Shown here piece by piece: positions 41,893-51,563 of a stretch of 64,000 bases of DNA. The stretch's first letter is position 1, and each line of letters begins with the position of its first letter. The notes beneath the pieces were generated by a model. That model saw nothing but the letters and a program-made list of their open reading frames with translations. It did no database searches and had not been told where the DNA came from. Position numbers and translations under genes: made by a program. Location: the NCBI GenBank assembly GCA_016702555.1, contig JADJDV010000008.1:24815-88814 (forward strand), written 5' to 3'. The DNA comes from Burkholderiales bacterium. GTDB lineage: Bacteria; Pseudomonadota; Gammaproteobacteria; Burkholderiales; Burkholderiaceae_C.

Positions 41893-42252
41893 ATGATGCG
41901 TCGCTGGATCGCCATTTTCATACTGATACTACCGCTCCAGTTCAGCTGGGCAGCGGTGGCTTCGTATTGCCAGCATGAAAGTGAGCCAGCGAAGACGGAG
42001 CACATCGGTCACCACGAGCATAAGCATGCTGACACCGATACAGTCGGCAAGACCAAGAAGAGTGAGCCAAGCCTCGACAAGTCCGATCGCGACTGCCGCC
42101 TTTGCGGTGGCTTGGGCTTGGGTGTAACTCAGCTCCATGTGGCCAAGCAATCCGTGGACCGTGGCAACACCATGGTTGCTCATATCTCCACGCCTTTCAC
42201 TGGCGTGAACCCCTCTCCGCCCGATCGCCCTCAGTGGCCCGTCCTCGCCTGA
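41893..42252 (+). CDS. czcI: CzcI-like metal-resistance protein
   Basis: 119 residues (ATG 41893 or 41896). A signal peptide (WIAIFILILPLQFSWAA) is followed by SYCQHE, a His-rich stretch (HIGHHEHKHADTD) and a paired-cysteine motif (DCRLCGG), the pattern of CzcI, a small periplasmic protein at the head of czcICBA operons and thought to modulate them. The next gene is czcC after ~170 bases. Confidence 0.78.
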   Translation: MMRRWIAIFILILPLQFSWAAVASYCQHESEPAKTEHIGHHEHKHADTDTVGKTKKSEPSLDKSDRDCRLCGGLGLGVTQLHVAKQSVDRGNTMVAHISTPFTGVNPSPPDRPQWPVLA

Positions 42253-42420
42253 TCGGCGGGGCGCCTACTTCTCTTTTCAGCCAACTAGCCAGTCAGCCTG
42301 CACGTCTTCGTGACGTGCTTGGGCGTGCGCGGTAAGGCGAAACGAACCACAGGCCACCAAGCAGACCTGTGTCTGCCCTCCCGCCGATGTCTTCGTATTT
42401 CGAGGTCATTGGAGAATCGG

Positions 42421-43773
42421 ATGTTAAAGGGTAATCACGGTAACAAGGGTCAGCGCGCCGCGCGCGGCCACAAGAAATTCGCGCTCGCAACGGTGGCTGC
42501 CACCATATTGCTGGGTACCACCGGAGCTTGGTCCCAAGTGATGGCTCCCAGCATGCAAAGCCCTCAATCGGTGCTGGGTACCACTTCTGTGTTGTCCGCC
42601 ACGCCGTTGTCGCTCGCCAGGGCCATCGAGCTTGCGATGGAAAGCAACCCCGAGGTGGCTGCCGCCACACGCCAAGTCGAAGCCTCCGAAGGACAGGTGA
42701 TCCAGGGCCGAGTTAGACCTAACCCGGAACTGGCCTACTCGCTTGAAGACACACGTTCGCAGACGCGCACGCAGAGTTGGCAGCTGAACCTGCCCATCGA
42801 ACTGGGGGGAAAGCGCGCTGCACGCACAAAGGCCGCTGAAAAGGCCCGTGAGCAAGCCCTGGCACAGTTGGCAGACGTGCGCGCCACCGTTCGCGCCAAC
42901 GTGGTGGCAGCTTTTTTCGATGTGCTGACCGCGCAGGAGCGGCTTGCTTTGGCAAAGGACAGTTCGGCGCTGGCCAAGTCGTCCACGGACGCTGTGGCCA
43001 AACGGGTTGCGGCAGGCAAGGTCTCTCCTGTCGAGGAAACCAAGGCCAGGGTGGCGGAGTCCGGTATCCGCGTTGAGTTGAGCCAGGCCGCCAGCGAAGA
43101 ACGCAATGCCTTGACGCGCCTGAATGCGCTGCTCGGCAGAACCACTGCCGTCGCCGGTGCGCTGGAGGGTAAGGCTGACGACCTGCCCACATTGCCGACC
43201 CTGATGGATCTGCAGTCCCTGGTGGATTCTTCACCAGCCGTCGTGCTGGCCAAGGTCGAGGTGGAACGGCGCCGGGCCTTGACGGAAGTGGAACGGAGCA
43301 AGCGCGTGCCAGACGTCACGGTCAGTGCCGGTGTGCAACGGGCCAACGAGACCCAGCGCAATGTGCTACTTCTGGGCATCTCAATGCCCTTGCCCCTGTT
43401 TGACCGCAACCAAGGCAACCTGCTGGAGGCTCTGAAGCTCGAAGACAAGGCGCAAGACGAGCTTCAGGCCATTACGGTGCGCCTGCGCAGCGAGGTCGCC
43501 CAGGCGCACGACCGGTTGTCCACCATTGCTAACGAAGTGCAGGCTCTCCAGGCGGATGTACTTCCAGGCTCTAAGTCGGCCTACGACGCAGCGACCATCG
43601 GTTTCGAAAACGGCAAGTTCAGCTTCCTCGAAGTCCTTGACGCACAGCGCACGTACTTCACCGCCAAATCGCAGTACCTCAAGGCACTCGCTGAGGCCCA
43701 CCGCGCAGCAGCCGAGATCGACCGTCTGCTTGGGGGGGCGTCTCCCGCGGATCAGACCATCACGCATAACTGA
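42421..43773 (+). CDS. czcC: CzcC outer-membrane efflux factor
   Basis: 450 residues from ATG 42421 (GGAGAATCGG upstream); a longer frame to 42310 lacks support. TolC-like repeats with SLARAIELAMESNPEVAAAT near residue 65 and a long coiled coil. It forms the outer-membrane duct of the CzcCBA pump. A signal peptide (ALATVAATILLGTTGAWSQ) is present. Confidence 0.88.
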   Translation: MLKGNHGNKGQRAARGHKKFALATVAATILLGTTGAWSQVMAPSMQSPQSVLGTTSVLSATPLSLARAIELAMESNPEVAAATRQVEASEGQVIQGRVRPNPELAYSLEDTRSQTRTQSWQLNLPIELGGKRAARTKAAEKAREQALAQLADVRATVRANVVAAFFDVLTAQERLALAKDSSALAKSSTDAVAKRVAAGKVSPVEETKARVAESGIRVELSQAASEERNALTRLNALLGRTTAVAGALEGKADDLPTLPTLMDLQSLVDSSPAVVLAKVEVERRRALTEVERSKRVPDVTVSAGVQRANETQRNVLLLGISMPLPLFDRNQGNLLEALKLEDKAQDELQAITVRLRSEVAQAHDRLSTIANEVQALQADVLPGSKSAYDAATIGFENGKFSFLEVLDAQRTYFTAKSQYLKALAEAHRAAAEIDRLLGGASPADQTITHN

Positions 43774-43781
43774 GATTGACC

Positions 43782-45377
43782 ATGACCACCAGCAAACCAA
43801 CCATCAGCAAAAGGCACCTGATTGCCATTGCCGTCGTACTCGCCTTAGGCGTCGGAGCCGGAGCATTTCTCCTTCAGGGCGGCAATACCAAGGCCGCGGA
43901 GGGCGATGGCCATGGCCACGGAACCCACACCGAAGCCAAGGGCCACGGTGACGGTGAACACCACGGCAAGGCAGATGGCAAGGGCCACGACGATGACAAG
44001 GGCCATGCCGACGAAGAGCACCATGAGGCGAGTGAAGCCAAGGGCCCCAATGGCGGCACTTTGTTCAAGGAAGGCGACTTCACACTGGAGGCCTTGCTGG
44101 CAGAAGGCGGTGGGGAGCCACGCCTGCGCATCTGGATGTCCGACAAGGACCAGGCGGTGCCGGCGAATGCGGCGTCCGTGACCGCGACCATCACTCGCCC
44201 CACCGGGGACAAACAGGCCCTGACCTTCAGCGCTGAAAAGGGAAGTTGGGTGAGTCGCGAAGCGGTGGAAGAACCCCATGCCTTCGAAGTCGAGATCATT
44301 GCCCAACACGCCAATGAGCCCTTCATGTTCGTGCTGAGCAAGGAAGAAGGCAAGGTGGAGTTGACTGACGCCCAGATCAAGGCGGCCGCCATCGGCGTTG
44401 ACACGGCATCCGCTGCCAGCATCAAGAGTTCCTTGCTGCTACCCGGTGAAATCCGCCTGAACGAAGACCGCACCTCGCACGTGGTACCGCGCCTCGCAGG
44501 CGTCGTTGAAAGCGTCAGCGCAAACTTGGGCCAGGTCGTCAAGAAGGGCCAGGTTCTGGCAGCGATTGCCAGCCCTACGGCTTCGGAGCAACGCAGCGAG
44601 CTACAGACAGCACAAAAGCGCCTGGCATTAGCCAAAACCACCTACGAGCGTGAGAAAAAACTGTGGGAGCAGAAAGTCTCCGCGGAACAGGACTACTTGC
44701 AGGCTAGGCAGGCCCTGAATGAAGCCGAAGTGGCGGTCGCCAATGCCCACCAGAAGCTGGGTGCACTGGGACTCGGCGCGTCGTCTCCATCCGGCTTGAA
44801 TCGGCTTGAACTACGAGCACCCTTTGACGGTATCGTGATTGAAAAGCACATCAGCCTGGGCGAAGCTGTCAAGGAAGATGCAGCCGTCTTCACCATCTCC
44901 GACCTCAGCAAGGTTTGGGCCGAGATCAATGTGCCGGCCAAGGATCTGCCCCAAGTGCGGGTGGGAGAAAAGGTCACAATCAAAGCGACGGCGTTCGACG
45001 CCTCAGCTACCGGAACTGTGGCTTTCGTCGGCTCGTTGATTGGTGAGCAGACCCGTACTGCGAAGGCTCGTGTGGTTTTGGACAACCCCAATGGCGCATG
45101 GCGACCCGGCCTCTTCGTCAACGTCGAAGTGGTTGCGGATGAGGCGACCGTTCCGGTAACGATCGCTACAGACGCCGTGCAGACCGTGGGCGAGAAGCCA
45201 GTGGTCTTTCTCAAGGTCAACGGCGGCTTCATCACACAACCCGTGCAACTCGGACGCAGTGACGGCAAGCGCGTGGAAGTGCTCCAGGGCCTCAAGCAAG
45301 GCGCTCCCTATGCGGCAACCGGCAGCTTCGTTGTGAAGTCCGAACTGGGCAAGGCCTCGGCCGAGCACACGCACTGA
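43782..45377 (+). CDS. czcB: CzcB periplasmic adaptor
   Basis: 531 residues. N-terminal membrane helix, then a long His/Asp/Glu-rich stretch (residues ~35-85, with GHGHGTH and EHHGK) likely to bind zinc, then lipoyl/barrel-sandwich domains (VVPRLAGVVESVSANLGQVV and LRAPFDGIVIEKHISLGEAV). It links CzcA to CzcC and can hand metal to the pump. Overlap-free tandem spacing within the operon. Confidence 0.9.
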   Translation: MTTSKPTISKRHLIAIAVVLALGVGAGAFLLQGGNTKAAEGDGHGHGTHTEAKGHGDGEHHGKADGKGHDDDKGHADEEHHEASEAKGPNGGTLFKEGDFTLEALLAEGGGEPRLRIWMSDKDQAVPANAASVTATITRPTGDKQALTFSAEKGSWVSREAVEEPHAFEVEIIAQHANEPFMFVLSKEEGKVELTDAQIKAAAIGVDTASAASIKSSLLLPGEIRLNEDRTSHVVPRLAGVVESVSANLGQVVKKGQVLAAIASPTASEQRSELQTAQKRLALAKTTYEREKKLWEQKVSAEQDYLQARQALNEAEVAVANAHQKLGALGLGASSPSGLNRLELRAPFDGIVIEKHISLGEAVKEDAAVFTISDLSKVWAEINVPAKDLPQVRVGEKVTIKATAFDASATGTVAFVGSLIGEQTRTAKARVVLDNPNGAWRPGLFVNVEVVADEATVPVTIATDAVQTVGEKPVVFLKVNGGFITQPVQLGRSDGKRVEVLQGLKQGAPYAATGSFVVKSELGKASAEHTH

Positions 45378-45392
45378 CCTCGGAGTCGCTCC

Positions 45393-48300
45393 ATGTTTGA
45401 AAAACTGATTCGATTTTCGATCGAGCAGCGCTGGCTGGTGCTGCTCGCGGCCCTCGCCATGGCGGCGCTCGGCGTATTCAACTACCAGAAGCTACCGATC
45501 GACGCGGTGCCCGACATCACCAACGTCCAGGTGCAGATCAACACGCAGGCGCCCGGTTACTCGCCGTTGGAGGCCGAGCAGCGCGTGACTTACCCCATCG
45601 AGACAGTCATGGCCGGCCTGCCCAACCTGGAGCAGACACGGTCCTTATCCCGCTACGGACTGTCTCAGGTAACGGTGATCTTCAAAGACGGCACCGATAT
45701 CTACTTTGCTCGGCAATTGGTGAACGAGCGCATCCAGGAAGCACGCGACCGCCTGCCCATAGGCATCACTCCGGCCCTTGGGCCCATCTCCACGGGCCTG
45801 GGTGAAATCTACCTGTGGACCGTGGAAACCAAGGACGGTGCCAAGAAGCCGGACGGCAACCCCTACACCCCGACCGACCTGCGCGAGATCCAGGACTGGA
45901 TCATCAAGCCGCAGCTGCGTAACGTTCCCGGCGTCACGGAAATCAACTCGATTGGCGGTTTCGCGAAGGAATACCAGATTGCCCCCATACCAGAGCGGCT
46001 GGCATCGCTGGGGATGACGCTGCAGGACATCGTGACCGCGCTGGACCGCAACAACGGCAACGTGGGCGCGGGCTACATCGAAAAGCGTGGGGAGCAGTAC
46101 CTCATCCGTGCCCCTGGGCAGGTCCGGTCGCTGGAGGATATCGGCAACGTGATCCTGAGCAGCGCCAACGGCGTGCCGGTGCGCGTGCGCGACGTGGCCG
46201 ACGTGGCCCTGGGTCGCGAACTGCGCACCGGTGCCGCCACGGACAACGGCCGTGAGGTGGTGCTGGGTACGGTGTTCATGTTGATCGGAGAGAACAGCCG
46301 TACCGTCTCCCAGGCCGTGGACAAGAAGATGGTGGAGATCAACCGCAACTTGCCCGAGGGCGTACATGCGGTGACGGTGTACGACCGCACCGTGCTGGTG
46401 GACAAAGCCATCAACACGGTGAAGAAGAACCTGCTCGAAGGCGCGATTTTGGTGATCGTGATCTTGTTCCTATTCCTGGGCAACATCCGTGCAGCAGTGA
46501 TCACGGCGATGGTGATTCCGCTTTCCATGTTGTTCACCTTCACGGGTATGGTCAACTACAAAGTCAGCGCCAACCTCATGAGCCTGGGAGCGCTCGACTT
46601 CGGGATCATCATCGACGGCGCGGTGGTGATCGTCGAAAACTGCGTGCGGCGTTTGGCCCACGCTCAGGCCCATCATGGTCGGCCGTTGACGCGCGCCGAG
46701 CGCTTCCACGAAGTCTTCCTGGCCTCCAAGGAGTCGCGCCGGGCGCTGTTGTTCGGCCAACTCATCATCATGGTGGTGTACCTGCCTATCTTCGCGCTGA
46801 CAGGCGTCGAGGGGAAGATGTTCCATCCCATGGCGTTTACCGTGGTGGCAGCACTCGTGGGCGCCATGATCCTGTCGGTGACGTTCATCCCTGCGGCCGT
46901 GGCCCTGTTCATCGGCAACCGCGTGAACGAGAAGGAAAACTTCCTGCTCGGCCACGCCAAGCGCATCTACGCACCGCTGCTGGATCGCGTGATGTCGGCC
47001 AAGGCCCTGGTGCTCACCATCGCTGCGGTAGCCGTGGTGCTGTGTGGGCTGATCGCCACCCGCATGGGCAGCGAATTCGTGCCCCAGCTCAATGAGGGCG
47101 ACCTCGCTATCCAGGCGCTGCGCATCCCAGGTACCAGCCTGTCGCAATCCGTCGCCATGCAGCAGCAGATTGAAAGCACACTCAAGGCCAAGTTCCCGGA
47201 GATTGAACGAGTTTTCGCGCGCACTGGCACGGCAGAGATCGCCTCGGACCCTATGCCTCCGAACATCTCTGACGGGTACATCATGCTCAAGCCGATGGAC
47301 GAGTGGCCTACACCTCGCAAGACGCGGGATGAGCTTCTCGCGGGCATCCAAGAGGTGGTCGGCAAGATCCCAGGCAACAACTACGAATTCTCGCAACCCA
47401 TCCAACTGCGCTTCAATGAGCTGATTTCCGGAGTGCGAAGCGATGTGGCGGTGAAGATCTTCGGCGACGACATGGAAGTCCTGAACAAGACTGCGGAAGA
47501 GGTTTCCTCGATGCTGCAGAAGATTCAGGGCTCGTCCGAGGTCAAGGTCGAGCAGACCACCGGCCTGCCGATGCTTACCGTGAACATTGATCGCCAGAAG
47601 GCTGCGCGCTACGGCCTGAATGTGGCGGACATCCAGGACACCGTGGCAACGGCCATCGGCGGACGCGAGGCTGGCACTCTGTTTGAAGGCGACCGGCGCT
47701 TCGACATCCTGGTGCGTCTGCCGGAATCGATCCGCAATGACCTGGAAGGCATGAAGCGCCTGCCCATTCCGTTGCCCCGGGCATCCGGGGCGGCAGAGGC
47801 TCGAATCAACTTCATTCCGCTTGGAGAAGTGGCATCGTTTGAACTCGCGCCCGGCCCCAACCAGGTCAGCCGCGAAAACGGCAAGCGCCGCATCGTGGTC
47901 AGCGCCAACGTGCGCGGGCGTGACGTGGGTTCCTTCGTCGCCGAGGCGGAGCAAGGCCTGGCGCAGATCAAGATCCCCACAGGCTACTGGACGAGCTGGG
48001 GCGGCACCTTCGAGAACCTGCAGTCCGCGTCCAAGCGCCTGCAGATCGTGGTGCCCGTCTCCCTGCTGCTGGTGTTCGTGCTGCTGTTCGCCATGTTCGG
48101 CAACGCCAAGGATGGCCTGCTGGTGTTCACCGGCATTCCCTTCGCGTTGACGGGCGGCATCCTGGCCTTGTGGCTACGGGACATACCGATGTCGATATCG
48201 GCCGCCGTCGGGTTCATTGCGCTCTCAGGGGTGGCGGTGCTCAACGGGTTAGTGATGATCTCGTACATCCGCACGCTGCGGGAAGAAGGCGTGGCGCTGG

Positions 48301-48578
48301 ACGCGGCGATACGGGACGGTGCGTTGACCCGCCTGCGCCCCGTGCTCATGACCGCGCTGGTCGCTTCGCTGGGCTTCATTCCGATGGCGATCGCCACCGG
48401 AACGGGTGCCGAGGTGCAGCGCCCGCTGGCCACTGTGGTCATCGGAGGGATCCTTTCTTCGACTCTGCTGACCCTGCTGGTGCTGCCCATCCTCTACCGC
48501 CTGGCGCACAAGCCTGACGAACAAGACGAGGACGTGTCCGCTGAGCCTGCGCACCCCGTCACCCCCTATTCCGCGTAG
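45393..48578 (+). CDS. czcA: CzcA heavy-metal RND efflux pump
   Basis: 1061 residues. The HME1 signature DFGIIIDGAVVIVEN (about residue 400) marks the Zn/Co/Cd subclass of HME-RND pumps. Twelve membrane helices are suggested by the hydrophobic clusters near residues 10-30, 340-540, and 870-1030. It exports divalent metal from the periplasm or cytoplasm using the proton gradient. Followed by a strong terminator. Confidence 0.94.
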   Translation: MFEKLIRFSIEQRWLVLLAALAMAALGVFNYQKLPIDAVPDITNVQVQINTQAPGYSPLEAEQRVTYPIETVMAGLPNLEQTRSLSRYGLSQVTVIFKDGTDIYFARQLVNERIQEARDRLPIGITPALGPISTGLGEIYLWTVETKDGAKKPDGNPYTPTDLREIQDWIIKPQLRNVPGVTEINSIGGFAKEYQIAPIPERLASLGMTLQDIVTALDRNNGNVGAGYIEKRGEQYLIRAPGQVRSLEDIGNVILSSANGVPVRVRDVADVALGRELRTGAATDNGREVVLGTVFMLIGENSRTVSQAVDKKMVEINRNLPEGVHAVTVYDRTVLVDKAINTVKKNLLEGAILVIVILFLFLGNIRAAVITAMVIPLSMLFTFTGMVNYKVSANLMSLGALDFGIIIDGAVVIVENCVRRLAHAQAHHGRPLTRAERFHEVFLASKESRRALLFGQLIIMVVYLPIFALTGVEGKMFHPMAFTVVAALVGAMILSVTFIPAAVALFIGNRVNEKENFLLGHAKRIYAPLLDRVMSAKALVLTIAAVAVVLCGLIATRMGSEFVPQLNEGDLAIQALRIPGTSLSQSVAMQQQIESTLKAKFPEIERVFARTGTAEIASDPMPPNISDGYIMLKPMDEWPTPRKTRDELLAGIQEVVGKIPGNNYEFSQPIQLRFNELISGVRSDVAVKIFGDDMEVLNKTAEEVSSMLQKIQGSSEVKVEQTTGLPMLTVNIDRQKAARYGLNVADIQDTVATAIGGREAGTLFEGDRRFDILVRLPESIRNDLEGMKRLPIPLPRASGAAEARINFIPLGEVASFELAPGPNQVSRENGKRRIVVSANVRGRDVGSFVAEAEQGLAQIKIPTGYWTSWGGTFENLQSASKRLQIVVPVSLLLVFVLLFAMFGNAKDGLLVFTGIPFALTGGILALWLRDIPMSISAAVGFIALSGVAVLNGLVMISYIRTLREEGVALDAAIRDGALTRLRPVLMTALVASLGFIPMAIATGTGAEVQRPLATVVIGGILSSTLLTLLVLPILYRLAHKPDEQDEDVSAEPAHPVTPYSA

Positions 48579-48584
48579 TTCCCC

Positions 48585-48616
48585 AAAGGGGCCCCCGCTC
48601 ACACGGGGCCCTTTTT
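48585..48616 (+). terminator. Terminator after czcA
   Basis: AAAGGGGCCCCCG pairs with CGGGGCCCTTT around a short loop and is followed by TTTTT, about 10 bases after the czcA stop. Confidence 0.7.
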
Positions 48617-48638
48617 CCCTTCCCAACAAGGAGATTCC

Positions 48639-49016
48639 ATGAAATTCAACCATGCACTGCTCGCCCTGGCCATCTCGGTCTCGGGAATCGCGTTCGCCTC
48701 CGAAAAAGACCATGACACCAAGCCTCTGCACGGCGGCGTTGTCGCTCAGTCGAAAGACATCGACTATGAACTGGTGGCCAGTGCAGACAAGCTACAACTG
48801 CATGTGCGTGACCACGGCAAACCGGTGGACGTGGCCGGCATGACGGCCAAGGTGACGCTGCTGGCCGGCACCGACAAACAGGAGGTCGAATTGAAGCCGT
48901 CAGGCGCCGCGCTCGAAGCTGCAGGCAGCTTCAAGGTGGGATCGGGCACCAAGGTGGTGGCAGCCGTTTCCAAGGCCGGTAAATCCGTTGCCTCGGTGCG
49001 GTACACGCTGAAGTGA
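48639..49016 (+). CDS. Periplasmic protein downstream of czcCBA
   Basis: 125 residues behind AAGGAG. Signal peptide (ALLALAISVSGIAFAS), then KPLHGGVVAQSKDIDYELVA and a beta-rich body (VDVAGMTAKVTLLAG). This HGGxV...D-YELV pattern is the same as in the N-terminal domain of CzcB (PNGGTLFKEGDFTLEA), so it may be a stand-alone periplasmic metal-binding domain. Function not established. Confidence 0.65.
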   Translation: MKFNHALLALAISVSGIAFASEKDHDTKPLHGGVVAQSKDIDYELVASADKLQLHVRDHGKPVDVAGMTAKVTLLAGTDKQEVELKPSGAALEAAGSFKVGSGTKVVAAVSKAGKSVASVRYTLK

Positions 49017-49115
49017 CCCCACGATGATCGAAACCGTTGCCGCTCACGCACATCCCGGCGACGATTTTCATCAATCCAGACCCGTGCGCGCTGCGCGCAA
49101 TCACCTTGTTCATCT

Positions 49116-49334
49116 ATGGTCCACGCAGTAGCGGTCAAGCTCGTCTGGATCTGGATCAGCTTCCTGATTACTGCGCTCGCCTTCTGGCGAGTGCGGTCGT
49201 TCTGGATACGACGCCACCCTGAGCGGAACAAGCGCATCAAGTACACAACACGTCTGGCCAAGCGTTTGAGAGACCGCCGGATGCAGATGGATTTTCGGCA
49301 AGGGAAGGCCGGACGCAACCGTCCGCGCCACTGA
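49116..49334 (+). CDS. Possible small membrane protein
   Basis: 72 residues with one hydrophobic stretch (VWIWISFLITALAFW) and a very basic tail (RNKRIKYTTRLAKRLRDRRM). Codon use looks coding, but no ribosome-binding site is seen. Low confidence. Confidence 0.3.
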   Translation: MVHAVAVKLVWIWISFLITALAFWRVRSFWIRRHPERNKRIKYTTRLAKRLRDRRMQMDFRQGKAGRNRPRH

Positions 49335-49385
49335 CGGCTCGCAGGATTAAACGGAGATTCTCCGGGCACCTCAGCAAGGAACGCC

Positions 49386-49580
49386 ATGACATCCTTCACG
49401 TGCTCGAAGCGGATGTTGGGTGCATTGGTCGCCGCAGTTCTTGCAACAGATCTCGCTACCCCCGTGCATGAAGGCTGGATGCCATGGTCGGATGGCTGGA
49501 GGGCTGGAAAGGTCTACCGCCTCGACATCTCATCGAAAGACCTGGTGTTTTTCAGAAATCAACACCGCAAAGCAAGATGA
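49386..49580 (+). CDS. Possible small gene coupled to the phosphoethanolamine transferase
   Basis: 64 residues. AAGGA is well spaced before ATG 49386, and the stop overlaps the next start (ATGA). The N-terminal part (MLGALVAAVLATDLATP) could be a signal or membrane segment. No family recognised. Confidence 0.42.
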   Translation: MTSFTCSKRMLGALVAAVLATDLATPVHEGWMPWSDGWRAGKVYRLDISSKDLVFFRNQHRKAR

Positions 49581-51280
49581 ACCAAACAAGGCGGCGCCAC
49601 TCTGCCCACCTTTCGTTCGTGCGCGAGAACTTGCTGCACTGGACAAATTGGCGACCGAGTATTGGAACCCATGGCTTGGTGCTGTGGGTATGCGCATACC
49701 TCGCATTGCTGGGCAACACCTCGTTCCTGTCGGCCAGCACAGCTGGCCGCCACTGGGCTGACCCGGGAACCTGGTTGTTCGCGGCTGCCCTGGTGCTGTC
49801 GTTGATTGCACTTCATGCCCTCATCTTTGGCCTGCTGGCAAATCGTTGGATCGTGCGACCGCTCTTGACCGCGCTTGTTCTGGCCACAGCATTCGCCACC
49901 TTCTTCATGCAACGCTACGGTGTCTACTACGACCCGAGCATGCTGCGCAACGTTTTGCGTACAGATACGACTGAGGCTAGCGAGTTGCTGTCGGCAAGCT
50001 TGCTGTTGCATGTGCTCGCCTATTCCCTGGTACCCGTCGCGTGCATATGGCGGGTGCGCGTGGTGGCACACCCCTTCGCTCGCGCCCTGTTGTGTCGATT
50101 GCTGTTCATTGTCGGGGCTGCTTTGGTCTTGGTGATTTCGCTGCTGCTTGTCTTCCAGGACTTTTCGGCGTTGATGAGGAACCAGAAGGAGCTGCGCTAC
50201 CTCATCACACCTGCCAATCTGCTCTATTCCACGGCGCGGGTGCTGTCCACCGACGCTGAGATAGCGATCGTGCGCACGCCTGTAGGGATGGATGCGCGCA
50301 TTGCCCCAGCAGTGCAGGGCCGCAAGCCAACGCTGATGTTCATCGTGGTGGGGGAGACGCTCCGGGCGGCGAGCTGGGGTCTCAACGGCTATCTGCGGCA
50401 GACCTCGCCACAGATGAAGGCATTGGACGTGCTCAACTTCAGCAACGTCACTGCTTGCGGCACCAATACCGAGACATCGCTTCCATGTATGTTCTCGGCC
50501 GTCGGCAGGAGAGACTATGACGAAAAGCGGATTCGTTCCAGCGAATCCCTGTTGCACGTGCTGTCGCGTGCAGGCGTGTCCGTGCGCTGGAAGGACAACC
50601 AATCAGGATGCAAGGGGGTGTGCGACGGCCTGGGTGAGACCATCGTCGATCCCAAGGCAGACGCCGCCTTGTGCGAAGACGGACGGTGCTTCGACGAAGT
50701 GCTGCTGCGCAACGTTGGCGCTCTTACCCAGGGCTCGACCGGAGACATCGTGGTCGTCCTTCATATGCTGGGGAATCACGGTCCTGCGTACTACAAACGG
50801 TATCCCACCGCCTTTCGCCGCTTCCAGCCCACCTGCGACACCGGCGAGTTGCGGCGCTGTGATCGCCAGAGCATCGTCAATGCCTATGACAATGCCGTTC
50901 TCTATACCGACCATGTGTTGAGCCAGGCTGTCGCCTATCTCAAGACGCAGCAGGAGCGTTTCGATACCGCGATGATATATGTCTCGGATCATGGCGAGTC
51001 CCTGGGTGAAAAAGGACTCTTCCTGCACGGGTTGCCGCAGGCCATTGCCCCCAACGAACAGACCCGTGTACCCATGGTGTGGTGGCTCTCCGAATCTTTC
51101 AAGGCAAGCCGTGGGCTCGATACAGCATGTCTCAACGGCAAGACCGCTCTGGCACTGTCCCATGACAACCTGTTCCATTCCGTCCTCGGTCTGATGGCAA
51201 TCACGACCCAGGTCTACGATGCGCGCTTGGACATCGCTTCGGCCTGCACCCACTCGCCAGGCTCCACTCCAACGCGGTAG
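49577..51280 (+). CDS. eptA: Phosphoethanolamine-lipid A transferase (EptA/MCR family)
   Basis: 567 residues. Five N-terminal membrane helices, then a periplasmic sulfatase-like domain with FIVVGETLRAASW, the nucleophile threonine in NTETSLPCMFS, and the Zn-binding SDHGESLGE. Six or more cysteines fit the disulfides of this family. It adds phosphoethanolamine to lipid A, which lowers the negative surface charge; family members can reduce binding of cationic peptides such as polymyxins. In metal islands an eptA-like gene beside czc may limit metal binding to the envelope. Whether it confers resistance to any drug cannot be told from sequence. Confidence 0.87.
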   Translation: MNQTRRRHSAHLSFVRENLLHWTNWRPSIGTHGLVLWVCAYLALLGNTSFLSASTAGRHWADPGTWLFAAALVLSLIALHALIFGLLANRWIVRPLLTALVLATAFATFFMQRYGVYYDPSMLRNVLRTDTTEASELLSASLLLHVLAYSLVPVACIWRVRVVAHPFARALLCRLLFIVGAALVLVISLLLVFQDFSALMRNQKELRYLITPANLLYSTARVLSTDAEIAIVRTPVGMDARIAPAVQGRKPTLMFIVVGETLRAASWGLNGYLRQTSPQMKALDVLNFSNVTACGTNTETSLPCMFSAVGRRDYDEKRIRSSESLLHVLSRAGVSVRWKDNQSGCKGVCDGLGETIVDPKADAALCEDGRCFDEVLLRNVGALTQGSTGDIVVVLHMLGNHGPAYYKRYPTAFRRFQPTCDTGELRRCDRQSIVNAYDNAVLYTDHVLSQAVAYLKTQQERFDTAMIYVSDHGESLGEKGLFLHGLPQAIAPNEQTRVPMVWWLSESFKASRGLDTACLNGKTALALSHDNLFHSVLGLMAITTQVYDARLDIASACTHSPGSTPTR

Positions 51281-51563
51281 CTCCTACTGCGCGGATCGAA
51301 GGAACAGGTGGCGCTTCTGTGCGCATGGCAGGCAGGCGCGTACAGGTCTTCATTGACGCTCGCGACGGACCAAGCCTGCGGAGCAATCGGCGATGATGAC
51401 ATACACCGAGTCACAGGCAGCCAAGCTTTCTCGCCTGGGCACAGGCGTCATGATCCAATTAGTGCGGCTTAAGTTCCGCCGTTGCCCGATGGGGAACGGC
51501 TCTTGACCCGGTTCTTTGAAAGGAGCATTGCAGCGGTTTGCATAAATGTGTTTGGCAACAGAA

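Noticed and set aside
46470..47954. Minus-strand open frame of 494 codons
   Set aside because: Antisense to czcA; His/Arg-rich text typical of reversed GC-rich codons.
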